Of a stretch of DNA of 64,000 nt, positions 53,077 to 62,057 are shown one piece after another. Location: NCBI RefSeq assembly GCF_002150765.1, contig NZ_MUYM01000076.1:1-64000 (forward strand). Reading direction: 5' to 3'. The translations under genes were made by a program, and so were the position numbers. Below the pieces are notes generated by a model, which worked only from the letters and a program-made list of their open reading frames with translations, made no database searches and had not been told where the DNA came from. Position 1 is the first letter of the stretch. The number at the start of each line of letters is the position of its first letter. The stretch is from Lentzea kentuckyensis. Its GTDB lineage: Bacteria > Actinomycetota > Actinomycetes > Mycobacteriales > Pseudonocardiaceae.

Positions 53077-53288
53077 ACCTCTCCCTGGCTGGATGGGCCC
53101 GAGTGTATAGGTGCTGGAGAGGATCATCGCCTATGGGCCGTTACTGTCCTCAGTGCCGCGACCGGCGGCCTTTGCCCCGTATTCGGTGTCCAGACGGGTG
53201 CATCACGCCCTGCTGGGCGCCGGAAGACTCGGCAAAGGCGGCCGGTCGCGGGACTGACACGAACGGACCCGGAAGACGAGGATTTGAC

Positions 53289-54482
53289 GTGCGACACATC
53301 GCGGTGATCGGCGGTGGCATCGTCGGTTTGGCGGTCGCCAACGAGCTGGCGGGACGCGGCCATCAGGTGACCGTGCTGGAGAAGGAATCCCACTGGGCGG
53401 CGCACCAGACGGGCCACAACAGCAACGTCGTGCACGCTGGTCTGTACTACAAGCCGGGTTCGTTCAAGGCGCGGATGTCCGTGGCCGGCAACGCTTCCAT
53501 TGTGGACTTCGCCAAGGAGCACGGCGTTCCCTACGAGGTCTGCGGCAAGCTCGTCGTGGCCACCTCCGAGGACGAGATCCCGCGGCTGAACGTGCTCGCC
53601 GAGCGCGCGGAGGCCAACGGCGTCCCGGCCCGGATGATCTCCGCCGCCGAGGCCCGCGAGTACGAGCCCGAGGTCGCGACCGTCGCCGCGCTGCGCGTCG
53701 AGACCACCGGCATCATCGACTTCCCCGCCGTGTGCCGCGCGCTGGTGAAGCTGCTCCACGCACACGGCGCTGACCTGCGGCTCAACAGCCCGGTGCTGGG
53801 CATCCGCTCGTCGCCGGTCGGCGCGGGTGTGGAATTGGCCACTCCGCAGGGGATCGTGCGCGCCGACGCGCTGGTGAACTGTGCCGGACTCCACAGCGAC
53901 CGCATCGCGCGGATGGCCGGTTTGAACCCGTCCGCGACGATCGTCCCGTTCCGCGGCGAGTACTTCGAGCTCACGCCGGAGCGCCGCGGCCTGGTGCGGG
54001 GCCTCATCTACCCGGTGCCGGACCCCACGCTGCCGTTCCTCGGCGTCCACCTGACCCGGATGCTCGACGGCAGTGTCCACGCCGGACCGAACGCGGTGCT
54101 CGCGCTGCGCCGCGAGGGTTACAAGTGGTCGCAGTTCTCGGCCACCGACCTGTTCGAGGTCGCGAAGTTCCCCGGCACCTGGCGGTTGGCGAGGAAGTTC
54201 GCCCGCACCGGTGCCGAGGAGGTGCTGCGTTCGTTCTCCCGCAAGCGTTTCGCCGCTTCGCTCGCCCGGCTCGTGCCGGCCGTGCAGGAGCAGGACCTCG
54301 TGCGCGCGGAGGCCGGTGTGCGGGCGCAGGCGATGCTGCCCGACGGTTCGCTGGTCGACGACTTCCTGTTCGAGACGGCGGCGCGTCAGGTGCACGTGCT
54401 GAACACGCCGTCGCCCGCGGCCACCTCGTCGCTGGAGATCGCCAAGCACGTGGCCGACCAGGCCGAGTCTCAGCTCGACTGA
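53289..54482 (+). CDS. lhgO: FAD-dependent oxidoreductase, L-2-hydroxyglutarate oxidase (LhgO) family
   Basis: 397 residues from a GTG with GAGG seven bases upstream. The FAD site IAVIGGGIVGLAVANELAGR is at 4-23, followed by QTGHNSNVVHAGLYYKPGS, the conserved LhgO segment, then VNCAGLHSDRIARM and VPFRGEYFELTP. LhgO oxidises L-2-hydroxyglutarate to 2-oxoglutarate at the membrane. An open frame continues 62 codons upstream, but that part is Cys/Arg-rich and unlike the family, so I exclude it. It overlaps the convergent acyltransferase gene by 13 bp. Confidence 0.88.
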   Translation: MRHIAVIGGGIVGLAVANELAGRGHQVTVLEKESHWAAHQTGHNSNVVHAGLYYKPGSFKARMSVAGNASIVDFAKEHGVPYEVCGKLVVATSEDEIPRLNVLAERAEANGVPARMISAAEAREYEPEVATVAALRVETTGIIDFPAVCRALVKLLHAHGADLRLNSPVLGIRSSPVGAGVELATPQGIVRADALVNCAGLHSDRIARMAGLNPSATIVPFRGEYFELTPERRGLVRGLIYPVPDPTLPFLGVHLTRMLDGSVHAGPNAVLALRREGYKWSQFSATDLFEVAKFPGTWRLARKFARTGAEEVLRSFSRKRFAASLARLVPAVQEQDLVRAEAGVRAQAMLPDGSLVDDFLFETAARQVHVLNTPSPAATSSLEIAKHVADQAESQLD

Positions 54483-55648
54483 GCCGCTCGTTCCAGGTCC
54501 CGGTCGAGCTGCTGGAGTTCGACCGGGACCTTCGGCTCGATCAGGTACTTCACCCGCAGCCGCAGGAACGGCGACTCGATGCCGTGATAGGTCACCAGCG
54601 CCACCGCGATCGAGACCGGCAGGAACAGCGCCGCGACGGTGACCAGCGCGCTCGCCATCGCGCCGATGCCGGGAATCTCGATCCACCAGCGGTTGCTCAC
54701 CAGCACGCCCGCGATCACCAGGTGCAGCAGGTAGAGCGAGAAGCTCAGCTCACCGATCTTCGTGACCGTGCGCGCGACGATGTTCGTCGCCCGGACCGTC
54801 GCCACGTACGTGAGGACGACGAACGCCCACATGCCGCCCTCGACGTCGACCCAGATCAGGCGCCACCAGCCGTGGTTGAAGAACCCGTGCACCTGGTTGA
54901 ACGCCCACAGCGCCGCGACGACGATCACCGCGCTGGCGCCGATCTTCCACCAGCCGCGGAAGTGGTCCGCGTACCTGAGGTAGAGCCACGCGGCGATCAT
55001 GCCGATCAGGAACTGGTCGATCCTGCCGACGAGGTTGTAGTAGAGGATCGAGTCCGGGTTCGGCGCCTTCGTGACGAACCAGACCAGTGCCCTGATCACC
55101 GCGATCGCGGCGCACAGGCGCAGGAACGTCGGCAGCCCGAACCGCGTCAGCAGCTTGTTGAGCAGCGGGAACAGCAGATAGAACTGCATCTCCACGGCGA
55201 CCGCCCACAGCGCGCCCGAGGAGATGTCGCCGAGCACCAGCGCGCCGGGCAGGTTGCCGAGGCCGAGCACGGTCTGCAGGAACGGCAGGAAGCCGAACGC
55301 GCCGGGGTTGGCCGCGAGCGCGACCAGCACGATCACCAGGAACAGCGGGTAGATCCGCAGCAGCCGGTTGGCCATGAACCGCGGGTAAGAGACGTCCCGG
55401 CCGATCGTGCCGACGGCGAAGATGAACCCGCTGAGCACCATGAACAGCGTGACGCCGGTGTGCCCCTCGAAGATCACCGTGGCGGCCGGGTTGGCGGAGT
55501 ACAGCCAGTCCTTGCCGAACTCGAACGGCCGGTCGTGCGCGATCCAGGTGCCGAAGATCTGCGTGCCGTGGAAGAAGATGACGAGCAACACCGCGTACGC
55601 GCGGAGCTGGTCCACGGAGGCCATGTACGGCCTGTTACTGCTGCGCAC
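54470..55648 (-). CDS. Membrane acyltransferase 3 family protein
   Basis: 392 residues from a GTG with GGGGGACGGAA directly upstream. It has about ten membrane segments. The family's first-helix motif is SVDQLRAYAVLLVIFFHGTQ (D13, R16 and H27 probably functional). LWAVAVEMQFYLLFPLL is the other conserved stretch. Such proteins O-acylate surface polysaccharides or glycolipids across the membrane. Its place at the edge of the glycan locus fits an acyl-decoration role; the acceptor is unknown. Confidence 0.9.
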   Translation of the reverse strand: MRSSNRPYMASVDQLRAYAVLLVIFFHGTQIFGTWIAHDRPFEFGKDWLYSANPAATVIFEGHTGVTLFMVLSGFIFAVGTIGRDVSYPRFMANRLLRIYPLFLVIVLVALAANPGAFGFLPFLQTVLGLGNLPGALVLGDISSGALWAVAVEMQFYLLFPLLNKLLTRFGLPTFLRLCAAIAVIRALVWFVTKAPNPDSILYYNLVGRIDQFLIGMIAAWLYLRYADHFRGWWKIGASAVIVVAALWAFNQVHGFFNHGWWRLIWVDVEGGMWAFVVLTYVATVRATNIVARTVTKIGELSFSLYLLHLVIAGVLVSNRWWIEIPGIGAMASALVTVAALFLPVSIAVALVTYHGIESPFLRLRVKYLIEPKVPVELQQLDRDLERAAQSS

Positions 55649-55765
55649 TTCCGTCCCCCACGCTTGGCAAGCACGCAGAGTACCTGTGGCTGCCAAGTGC
55701 CTTCACCTGATCGATGAACCAGGCGCACGTTCGTGAAGAACTGCACGCCTGGTCATCGAACGTGG

Positions 55766-57016
55766 CTAGCGGGGCTTCAGCACGTCCGTTCCCATGAACG
55801 GGCGCATCGCCTCCGGAACCACCACGGAGCCGTCGGCCTGCTGGTGGTTCTCCAGGATCGCGACGATCCACCGGGTCGTGGCCAGCGTGCCGTTGAGCGT
55901 GGCGGCGATCTGCGACTTGCCGTTCTCGTCCCGGTAGCGCACGTTGAGCCGGCGCGCCTGGAACGTGGTGCAGTTCGACGTCGAGGTGAGCTCGCGGTAC
56001 TTCTGCTGGGTCGGCACCCACGCCTCGCAGTCGAACTTGCGGTGCGCCGACATGCCGAGGTCGCCGGTCGCCGTGTCGATGACGCGGTACGGCACCTCGA
56101 TCTTGGCGAGCATCTCCTCCTCCCAGCCGAGCAGCCGGGCGTGCTCCGCCTCGGCGTCTTCTGGCTTGACGTAGGAGAACATCTCGACCTTGTTGAACTG
56201 GTGCACGCGGATGATGCCGCGGGTGTCCTTGCCGTACGAGCCGGCCTCGCGCCGGTAGCACGACGACCAGCCCGCGTACCGCTTCTCGCCGTCGAGGATC
56301 TCGTCGGCGTGGTAGCCCGCCAGCGGCACCTCGGACGTGCCGACGAGGTACAGGTCGTCGTCGGGCAGGTGGTAGATCTCGCTCGAGTGCGCACCGAGGA
56401 ACCCGGTGCCCGCCATGATCTCCGGCCGCACCAGCGTGGGCGTGATCATGAGGTCGAACCCGTTGGCCGTGGCCTGCGCCGCCGCCATGTTGAGCAGCGC
56501 GAGCTCCAGCTGCGCGCCGACGCCCTTGAGGAAGTAGAACCGGCTGCCACCGACCTTGGCGCCGCGCTCCATGTCGATCGCGCCGAGCCTGGTGCCCAGG
56601 TCGAGGTGGTCGAGCGGCTCGAAGTCGAACTGCCGCGGCTCGCCGACCGTCTTGACGACCACGAAGTCGTCCTCGCCACCGACCGGTGCGTCCGGGTGCA
56701 CCAGGTTCGGAATCTTGGCCAGCAGTTCGGTGACCAGCTCGCTGGTGGCGTTCTGCTCGGCCTCGGCGGCCTTGACCTCGGCGGCCAGGTCCTTCGCCTT
56801 GGTGAGCAGCGCTGCGCGCTCGTCGCCCTTGGCCTTGCCGACTTCCTTGCCGAGCACCTTCTGCTCACCGCGCAGGGTGTCCGCGCGGGAGATCGCGCTG
56901 CGGCGCCGCTCGTCAGCGGACAGCAGGGAGTCGACGACGCCCTCGTCCTCGCCGCGAGCGCGCTGCGAAGCGCGCACGATCTCCGGGTTTTCGCGCAACA
57001 CCTTGAGGTCAATCAC
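55766..57016 (-). CDS. serS: Seryl-tRNA synthetase
   Basis: 416 residues. The N-terminal coiled-coil arm that grips the tRNA-Ser long arm spans about 25-100 ([19 protein letters not shown]). The class II catalytic core has motif 2 [17 protein letters not shown] and motif 3 [18 protein letters not shown], with the serine-binding region [14 protein letters not shown]. It charges tRNA-Ser and tRNA-Sec. A GTG start is expected from the N-terminus [17 protein letters not shown]. The genes to its right keep the mycobacterial Rv3834c-Rv3838c content. A tRNA-Ser gene lies at the far left of the window. Confidence 0.97.
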   Translation of the reverse strand: MIDLKVLRENPEIVRASQRARGEDEGVVDSLLSADERRRSAISRADTLRGEQKVLGKEVGKAKGDERAALLTKAKDLAAEVKAAEAEQNATSELVTELLAKIPNLVHPDAPVGGEDDFVVVKTVGEPRQFDFEPLDHLDLGTRLGAIDMERGAKVGGSRFYFLKGVGAQLELALLNMAAAQATANGFDLMITPTLVRPEIMAGTGFLGAHSSEIYHLPDDDLYLVGTSEVPLAGYHADEILDGEKRYAGWSSCYRREAGSYGKDTRGIIRVHQFNKVEMFSYVKPEDAEAEHARLLGWEEEMLAKIEVPYRVIDTATGDLGMSAHRKFDCEAWVPTQQKYRELTSTSNCTTFQARRLNVRYRDENGKSQIAATLNGTLATTRWIVAILENHQQADGSVVVPEAMRPFMGTDVLKPR

Positions 57017-57023
57017 CCTTTAA

Positions 57024-57029
57024 AGGGTA
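57024..57029 (-). promoter_or_regulatory. Candidate -10 box for a leaderless serS transcript
   Basis: TACCCT on the minus strand ends 7 bases before the serS GTG, the spacing expected for transcription starting at the start codon. AAAGGG directly before the GTG could instead act as a ribosome-binding site. Confidence 0.4.
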
Positions 57030-57070
57030 GACCTGCGGTTCATCCGAATTCTGGCCGGGGAGGGGACGCG

Positions 57071-57541
57071 GTGCAGAACGACTTCCTGCCGGATCAGAAC
57101 GGAGCGGAGCGGGCCAGGAAGCTCCCGGCGGAGGCCTGGGCGGTCGCGATGATCGTTGGCGGTGTCGCGCTGCTGGCCATCGCCATCAGCTATCTGCCGA
57201 CCGCCATCAGGCTCGACTCCAACCAGGCCGTGCCCGGCACCTACGTCGTCGAGGGCTCCGTGTCCTGCAACCGCGGCGGCCACGTCTGCCGCAGCCACAC
57301 CGGCAGCTTCACCAGCGATGACGGCACGGTCGTCCGCACCGGAGCAGGCCTGCGAGGGATTCCGAAGGCGGCACAGCCCGGGTACCGCGTCCGCGCGGTC
57401 GACGTCGGCGAGCCGGGAATGGTGTTCACCTCAGTCGGCGACGGCGGCTGGCCGTTCACGGGGCTGATCGCCTTCGGTGGGCCGGGTGTGCTGCTGTTCG
57501 GCTTCGGGTGGTGGCGGCTGTGGCGCTGGTGGAAAAGCTGA
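57071..57541 (+). CDS. Small two-helix membrane protein, function unknown
   Basis: 156 residues from a GTG with GGGGAGG upstream. A membrane helix (about 24-43) is followed by an outside domain with two Cys in SVSCNRGGHVCRSHTG and a compact beta-rich segment, then a second helix (about 133-150) ending in RLWRWWKS. The layout resembles DUF3592-type proteins, but the match is not strong enough to name. It is divergent from serS and ends at a terminator hairpin. Confidence 0.75.
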   Translation: MQNDFLPDQNGAERARKLPAEAWAVAMIVGGVALLAIAISYLPTAIRLDSNQAVPGTYVVEGSVSCNRGGHVCRSHTGSFTSDDGTVVRTGAGLRGIPKAAQPGYRVRAVDVGEPGMVFTSVGDGGWPFTGLIAFGGPGVLLFGFGWWRLWRWWKS

Positions 57542-57570
57542 GGGACCCGGCGCCTGAGCACCGGGTCCCT
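57541..57570. terminator. Terminator hairpin between two convergent membrane protein genes
   Basis: Ten-base arms (57541-57550 with 57561-57570) pair perfectly. The hairpin begins at the last base of the upstream gene's stop codon and faces the DUF350 gene from the other side. Confidence 0.7.
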
Positions 57571-57587
57571 TCGGCCGAACCCTGCGG

Positions 57588-58043
57588 CTAGCTGATGGCG
57601 ACGGCGACCACGAGACCGAGCGCCACGTGCGCCGACGCGACGACCACGGAGGCCGGCGCGAACTGGTCCGACTCGATGATCGAGCCGATGTCCAGCCTGG
57701 TCACCCACTCCAGCAGACGCACGGCGGCGACCTGCACGATGATGCCGACCAGGCCGTAGATCAACGCGGACAGCAGGCCCTCGTCGAGCTTGCCGACCGA
57801 GCTGGTGATGGCGATGACGACGATGAACGCCATCGAGAGGAGGCCGGAGGCGGTCACGATGACCGCGTTCGGGGCGCCGTTGCGGACGAGGGCGGACAGC
57901 TTGCCCGGCGTCGTCCAGTCGATGGCGTAGAAGCCGAACACCATGAGGACGAGACCGACGACGGCGTACAGCGCGATCGCGCCGATGTTCCGACCCAAGG
58001 TCGCGCCGAAGCCGGGATCCAACGCGAGCAGCGTGGTCGTCAT
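57588..58043 (-). CDS. DUF350 family membrane protein (YjfL-like)
   Basis: 151 residues with four membrane segments and the DUF350 pattern: AIALYAVVGLVLMVFGFYAIDW, an internal repeat of that unit, and a polar loop LDIGSIIESDQFAPAS. In E. coli the DUF350 protein YjfL is encoded near YjfM and the ATP-grasp protein YjfC. The same combination occurs here: the next genes upstream are a GSP-synthase-like protein (21-bp gap) and a short membrane protein. The function is unknown. Confidence 0.88.
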   Translation of the reverse strand: MTTTLLALDPGFGATLGRNIGAIALYAVVGLVLMVFGFYAIDWTTPGKLSALVRNGAPNAVIVTASGLLSMAFIVVIAITSSVGKLDEGLLSALIYGLVGIIVQVAAVRLLEWVTRLDIGSIIESDQFAPASVVVASAHVALGLVVAVAIS

Positions 58044-58064
58044 GTGCTGTTCCCTTTCGGAGTC

Positions 58065-59228
58065 TTACTCGACAATTCGATGCGGCACGAACGCCGCGCC
58101 ATCGTCGGTCACGAGACCGACTGTTTCCCGGATGCCGAGGCCGGCCGACGTGTCGCCGACGACCCAGGCGCCCAACGCGGGGCGGTAGCCGTCGAATTCC
58201 GGAAGCGGATCGAACAGCTGGTACACGAACCCTTCTTTGCCGTACACGCCACCGGTCTGCGTTTCGTAACCAGGGGCGACGATCTGGATGTTCGACCCCT
58301 CACGGCCGAGCAGCGGCTTGCGCACGTACTCGGTGAGCATGCCGGGGTCGTTCAGGTAGGCCGGGAGCAGGTTGGGGTGGCCGGGGTACATCTCCCACAG
58401 GATCGCGAGCAGCGCCTTGTTGGAGAGCAGCATCTTCCACAGCGGCTCGACCCACAGCGTGCCGGGCAGCGACTCGACGGCGTGGCGGCCGAACTGCTCC
58501 TCGACCACCCACTCCCACGGGTAGAGCTTGATCACCGTGTTCATCGGGGACTCTTCGAGGTCGACGAACCGGTTGAGCAGCGTGTCCCAGCCGATGTCCT
58601 CGATCGCGAGGCCCACGGTGTTCAGCCCCGCCTCGGCGGCCGTCTCCTGCAGGTAGGCCACGGTGAGGTGGTCCTCGCCGGACGGGTCGGCGCCGGACCA
58701 GCTGAAGTGCACCTCGCTGGACGGCAGCTTCGAACCCACCTCGGTCCACCGCTCGACCAGCTGTTCGTGCAGCGAGTTCCACTGGTCGCCGTCCGGGAAC
58801 ACGTCGGTCTTCCAGTGCCACTGGATGATCGCGGCTTCCAGCAGCGACGTCGGCGTGTCGGCGTTGTACTCGAGCATCTTCGCCGGCCCGGACCCGTCGT
58901 AGCGCAGGTCGAAACGGCCGTAGACGTGCGGGTCGCGGCGCCGCCAGGACTCGGCGATGTGCGGCCACACCCACTCGGGGATGCCGAAGTCGCGGTACCG
59001 CTCGGTGAGGACCACGTTGTCCACCGCGTCGAGGCACATGGAGTGGAGCAGCTCGACGTCGGCTTCGAGCGAGAGGATCTCGCTCATCTCGAACACGTAG
59101 TGGACCGACTCGTCCCAGTACGGACGGTCGGAACCGTTCGCGTACTTCGCGGGCAGGCCGAACACCAACCCCTGGTCCGAGACCGTGCGCTGCCAGTTCG
59201 GCCGCGGTTGCGAGGTTTCACGACGCAA
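58065..59228 (-). CDS. Glutathionylspermidine-synthase-like ATP-grasp protein (YjfC/YgiC-like)
   Basis: 387 residues. The C-terminal synthetase domain of glutathionylspermidine synthase is recognisable by FDLRYDGSGPAKMLEYNADTP (about 104-124), MNTVIKLYPWEWVVEEQFG and RKPLLGREGSNIQIV. The amidase domain of the E. coli bifunctional enzyme is absent, as in YgiC/YjfC, so it is an ATP-dependent ligase with unknown substrates. The start is a TTG with GGAGG 10 bases upstream, inside the end of the preceding gene. Confidence 0.88.
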   Translation of the reverse strand: MRRETSQPRPNWQRTVSDQGLVFGLPAKYANGSDRPYWDESVHYVFEMSEILSLEADVELLHSMCLDAVDNVVLTERYRDFGIPEWVWPHIAESWRRRDPHVYGRFDLRYDGSGPAKMLEYNADTPTSLLEAAIIQWHWKTDVFPDGDQWNSLHEQLVERWTEVGSKLPSSEVHFSWSGADPSGEDHLTVAYLQETAAEAGLNTVGLAIEDIGWDTLLNRFVDLEESPMNTVIKLYPWEWVVEEQFGRHAVESLPGTLWVEPLWKMLLSNKALLAILWEMYPGHPNLLPAYLNDPGMLTEYVRKPLLGREGSNIQIVAPGYETQTGGVYGKEGFVYQLFDPLPEFDGYRPALGAWVVGDTSAGLGIRETVGLVTDDGAAFVPHRIVE

Positions 59229-59234
59229 CTCGGA

Positions 59235-59882
59235 TCAGCCTCCGCTGCTCGACGATCCGCTGCTGACGCCGAAGCCGCCGCGTTGGACCGACGTGCCCGA
59301 CTTGGTCGTGACGTTCGCGCCCTTGGGGACCGTGTAGCTGCCGCCGACCGCCTTCTGGCCGACCACGCCGGAGCCACCGTAGTTGTAGCGGTACGAGCTG
59401 CCGCCGATGTAGATGAAGCCGCCGCTGCTGTACCCGCCGTGGCTGCGGTAGTAGCTGTCGGAGCAGTAGTCGTCGTCGACGATGACGTTGTTCTGGTCCG
59501 TGCACTGCGCGGTGACGTTCTTCGGGCTGGCGGCCGCGTACCAGATCGCGACCAGCGCGACCACGCCCACGGTGACACCGCCACCGATGAGCCAGCGCTT
59601 GCGCGTCTTGCGGCGTTTCTCGAACGCGGCGGACTCGGCGGCGAACCGCTCCTGCTGCGCCTTCAACGCGGCAGCGCGGGCGCGCTGCTCGGCGACCGTC
59701 GCCTGGCGCGGCTTCGTCACGCCGGCCTGCTGCTCGCGCATGCTGCCCTTGCCCTTGACGGGCGCGTTCGGCTGCGGAGCCGGCTGGTACGGCGGCGGCT
59801 GTTGAGGTTGGCCGGCCGGTCCCGACGGCTGCCCTGGCTGGGGCGTCGGCTGGCCAGGTCCTGGCAGGTTGTTGTCAGTCAT
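59235..59882 (-). CDS. Single-pass membrane protein with Pro-rich cytosolic part and Gly/Ser/Tyr-rich outer part (YjfM/YgiB-like)
   Basis: 215 residues from the ATG at 59882 with GGGAG upstream. The order is a Pro/Gln-rich head (1-45), a basic helical segment, one membrane helix (about 97-117), and an outer part with two Cys (AQCTD, DYCSD) and a Gly/Ser/Tyr-rich tail including GGYSSGGFIYIGGSSYRYNY. It lies immediately upstream of the GSP-synthase-like gene. In E. coli the equivalent neighbour is the DUF1190 protein YgiB/YjfM, which has a similar Gly/Ser-rich tail; homology is inferred from context and composition. Confidence 0.78.
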   Translation of the reverse strand: MTDNNLPGPGQPTPQPGQPSGPAGQPQQPPPYQPAPQPNAPVKGKGSMREQQAGVTKPRQATVAEQRARAAALKAQQERFAAESAAFEKRRKTRKRWLIGGGVTVGVVALVAIWYAAASPKNVTAQCTDQNNVIVDDDYCSDSYYRSHGGYSSGGFIYIGGSSYRYNYGGSGVVGQKAVGGSYTVPKGANVTTKSGTSVQRGGFGVSSGSSSSGG

Positions 59883-60004
59883 CACCACTCCCGCGGGCAA
59901 GGTACCTAGCGAGGCGGCTGAAACACGGCCGATTCAGTGACGAGTGTCCTAATAGCAACACTCCACCAACCCGGCGCACAGCCGCCTCACACGGCACGGG
60001 CATC

Positions 60005-61108
60005 ATGGATGAGATGTCTCCGAGCGCCGGTTGGTTGAGTCGATCTGGTCACATCCGCGACACGCGGCTTGTGATGGTCGGCGCTTTCGTGGGCGCGTTC
60101 GGCTTGTTGATGTTGTCCGCGTTCACCTCGGTGCTGGCCGGCGGCCCGCTCTCGCTCAAGCGCGAACAGGTCAACGCGGCCTACCAGGCAGCCCCCGGCG
60201 AGTGCCTGAACTGGGGAAAGGCCGATCTGTCCGACGCGCAGAAGGTTGACTGCTCGACGGCCCACAAGTTCGAGGTCACCAGCACGGCGGACATCACCGC
60301 GGCCTACCCGAAACAAGCGCCGTTCCCGCAGCCGGACGCCTGGGAGAAAATCGCCCAGGACAACTGCGCGCAGGCCGCCACCACCTACATGGGCGGCAAG
60401 CTCGACCCGGACGGCAAGTACGGCATCAGCACGCTGAACCCCGACGAGAAGCGCTGGTCCGGCGGCTACCGCGAGATCCGCTGCGGCCTGCAGGTCACCG
60501 CACCCTCCGGCGCCGCCCTGCCGTCGTTCGGCAGCGCCAAGTCCCAGGACCAGTCGAACGTGTACGACCCCGGCGTGTGCGTCGCGCTCGGCGAGAAGAA
60601 CACGGTCGGCGACCCGATCGAGTGCGCCAAGCCGCACGCGTTCGAGATCGTCGGCGTCGTGCAGCACCCCGAGGGGCCGTTCCTCCCGACGGAAGCGCAG
60701 GACGCCGCGATGGTGGAGAAGTGCGCGGCGATCGCCGCCGAGTACACCGGCGGCGCGGACCTGAAGGCCAAGGGCCTGCTGATCACCTGGGACACCCGCT
60801 CCGAGAAGAGCTGGGCCGTCGGCTCCCGCAAGGCCAACTGCAAGGTCGGCGCCCCTCCCCAGGGCGAGAACCTGGTGGCCTGGGAGGGCACCGTCCGCAA
60901 CCCCAACGGCGCCCCGCTGACCACCTCGAACCCGCCGCAGACCACCTCGGTCAGGCCGCAGGACGAACCGACCGGCGCCCCGCTGCACTCCGAGACCGGC
61001 CAGCCGCCTTCGGAGTCCGGCAAGCCCTCCGACTCCGGCAAGCCCGACAAGCCCGACAAGCCCTCGTCCAGCGCGCCCACCACCACGACCGCGGCGGAGA
61101 ACCGATGA
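60005..61108 (+). CDS. Septum-formation family membrane protein (Rv3835-like)
   Basis: 367 residues. A short cytosolic N-terminus, one membrane helix (about 23-46), then two extracellular copies of a Cys-containing domain: GECLNWGKADLSDAQKVDC near 65-83 and GVCVALGEKNTVGDPIEC near 192-209, each followed by HxFEV/HAFEI. A Pro/Ser/Thr/Lys-rich tail ends the protein. This matches the Septum_form domain found in Rv3835, which lies next to serS in mycobacteria. The role is unknown. A second ATG nine bases downstream is also possible. It overlaps the next gene by ATGA. Confidence 0.84.
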   Translation: MDEMSPSAGWLSRSGHIRDTRLVMVGAFVGAFGLLMLSAFTSVLAGGPLSLKREQVNAAYQAAPGECLNWGKADLSDAQKVDCSTAHKFEVTSTADITAAYPKQAPFPQPDAWEKIAQDNCAQAATTYMGGKLDPDGKYGISTLNPDEKRWSGGYREIRCGLQVTAPSGAALPSFGSAKSQDQSNVYDPGVCVALGEKNTVGDPIECAKPHAFEIVGVVQHPEGPFLPTEAQDAAMVEKCAAIAAEYTGGADLKAKGLLITWDTRSEKSWAVGSRKANCKVGAPPQGENLVAWEGTVRNPNGAPLTTSNPPQTTSVRPQDEPTGAPLHSETGQPPSESGKPSDSGKPDKPDKPSSSAPTTTTAAENR

Positions 61109-61455
61109 CCGTCGAGATGACCAGGGCTCGCTTCGACGAGCTGGTCGAAGAGGCGCTGGACCTGGTCCCGCCCGACTTCATGCACGCGATGAACAACGTC
61201 GTGGTGCTCGTCGAGGACCGCAACCCCGACGAGCCGTCACTGCTCGGGCTCTACCAGGGCATCGCGCTGACCGAGCGCAACACCGACTACGGCGGCGCGC
61301 TGCCCGACCACATCTTCATCTACCGCGAGGCGATCCTCGACATCTGCGACACCGAGGACGACGTCGTGGAAGAAGTGATCATCACCGTGGTGCACGAGAT
61401 CGCGCACCACTTCGGGGTGGACGACGCCAAGCTGCACGAACTCGGCTGGGGTTAG
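61105..61455 (+). CDS. Small metallopeptidase-family (minimal zincin) protein
   Basis: 116 residues. The zinc-binding helix is VVHEIAHHFGVDDAKLHELG (about 96-115), with the Met/acidic features LLGLYQGIALTERN and PDHIFIYREAILD typical of the minimal zincin family (Rv3836-like, Pfam zincin_1). These lack a signal peptide and act in the cytosol; the substrate is unknown. It is translationally coupled to the septum-formation-like gene and overlaps the convergent phosphatase gene by 4 bp. Confidence 0.9.
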   Translation: MTVEMTRARFDELVEEALDLVPPDFMHAMNNVVVLVEDRNPDEPSLLGLYQGIALTERNTDYGGALPDHIFIYREAILDICDTEDDVVEEVIITVVHEIAHHFGVDDAKLHELGWG

Positions 61456-62057
61456 GCCACCTCGACGCCGGCCCAGGAGCGGCACACCCAGCCGTCGCCC
61501 TCGATCTCCAGCACCACGACACCGGTGTTCGGCAGCAGGTTCTCCGCCAACTCGACCGGCACGTTCGACGCCAGCGCCAGCGCGCCCATCCGGCCCGCAC
61601 CGCCGTGCGTCACGACCATGACCGTGCCGTCCTGGTGAATCGACCGGATCGACTCGATGGCGGCGAGGAACCGGTCCAGCACCTGCTGCCCGCTCTCACC
61701 GCCGTCGGGGAATGCGACGTCCAAAGCCCCTTCCGCCCACCTGATCACCGTCTCCAGGTAGGTCTTGTAGGCCTCGGTGTCGTTGCGGCCTTCGAGCGAA
61801 CCGACCTGGATCTCGTGAATGCCCGCCAGGATCTGCACGGGCAGGCCGAAGCGTTCGGCGGTGGGCGCGGCCGTCTGCTGGGCGCGCAGGCCGATGCTGG
61901 CGTAGACGGCCACCAGGCCTTCCGCGCCGAGGGTGTCGGCGAGCTCGCGGGCCTGCTTGTGGCCCAGCTCGGTGAGCGGGGGACCCGGCATGGCCGTGTC
62001 CAGTTTGCGTTCGATGTTCGACGCCGTCTCACCGTGCCTGACCAGCAGCAACCTCAC
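61452..62057 (-). CDS. Histidine phosphatase (phosphoglycerate mutase) family protein
   Basis: 201 residues from a GTG giving VRLLLVRHGETASNIE. The catalytic RHG is at residues 7-9, and the second His lies in VMVVTHGGAGRM. It is a cofactor-independent-looking phosphatase of the broad PhoE/GpgP group; the Rv3837c counterpart sits in the same place in M. tuberculosis. The natural substrate is not clear. The GTG overlaps the pheA stop (GTGA), so the two are coupled. Confidence 0.9.
   Translation of the reverse strand: MRLLLVRHGETASNIERKLDTAMPGPPLTELGHKQARELADTLGAEGLVAVYASIGLRAQQTAAPTAERFGLPVQILAGIHEIQVGSLEGRNDTEAYKTYLETVIRWAEGALDVAFPDGGESGQQVLDRFLAAIESIRSIHQDGTVMVVTHGGAGRMGALALASNVPVELAENLLPNTGVVVLEIEGDGWVCRSWAGVEVA

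Noticed and set aside
53103-53288. N-terminal extension of the LhgO-like protein with CPQC-like cysteines
   Set aside because: The segment looks zinc-ribbon-like by chance, has no ribosome-binding site, and the family N-terminus begins at the GTG at 53289, which has a good one.
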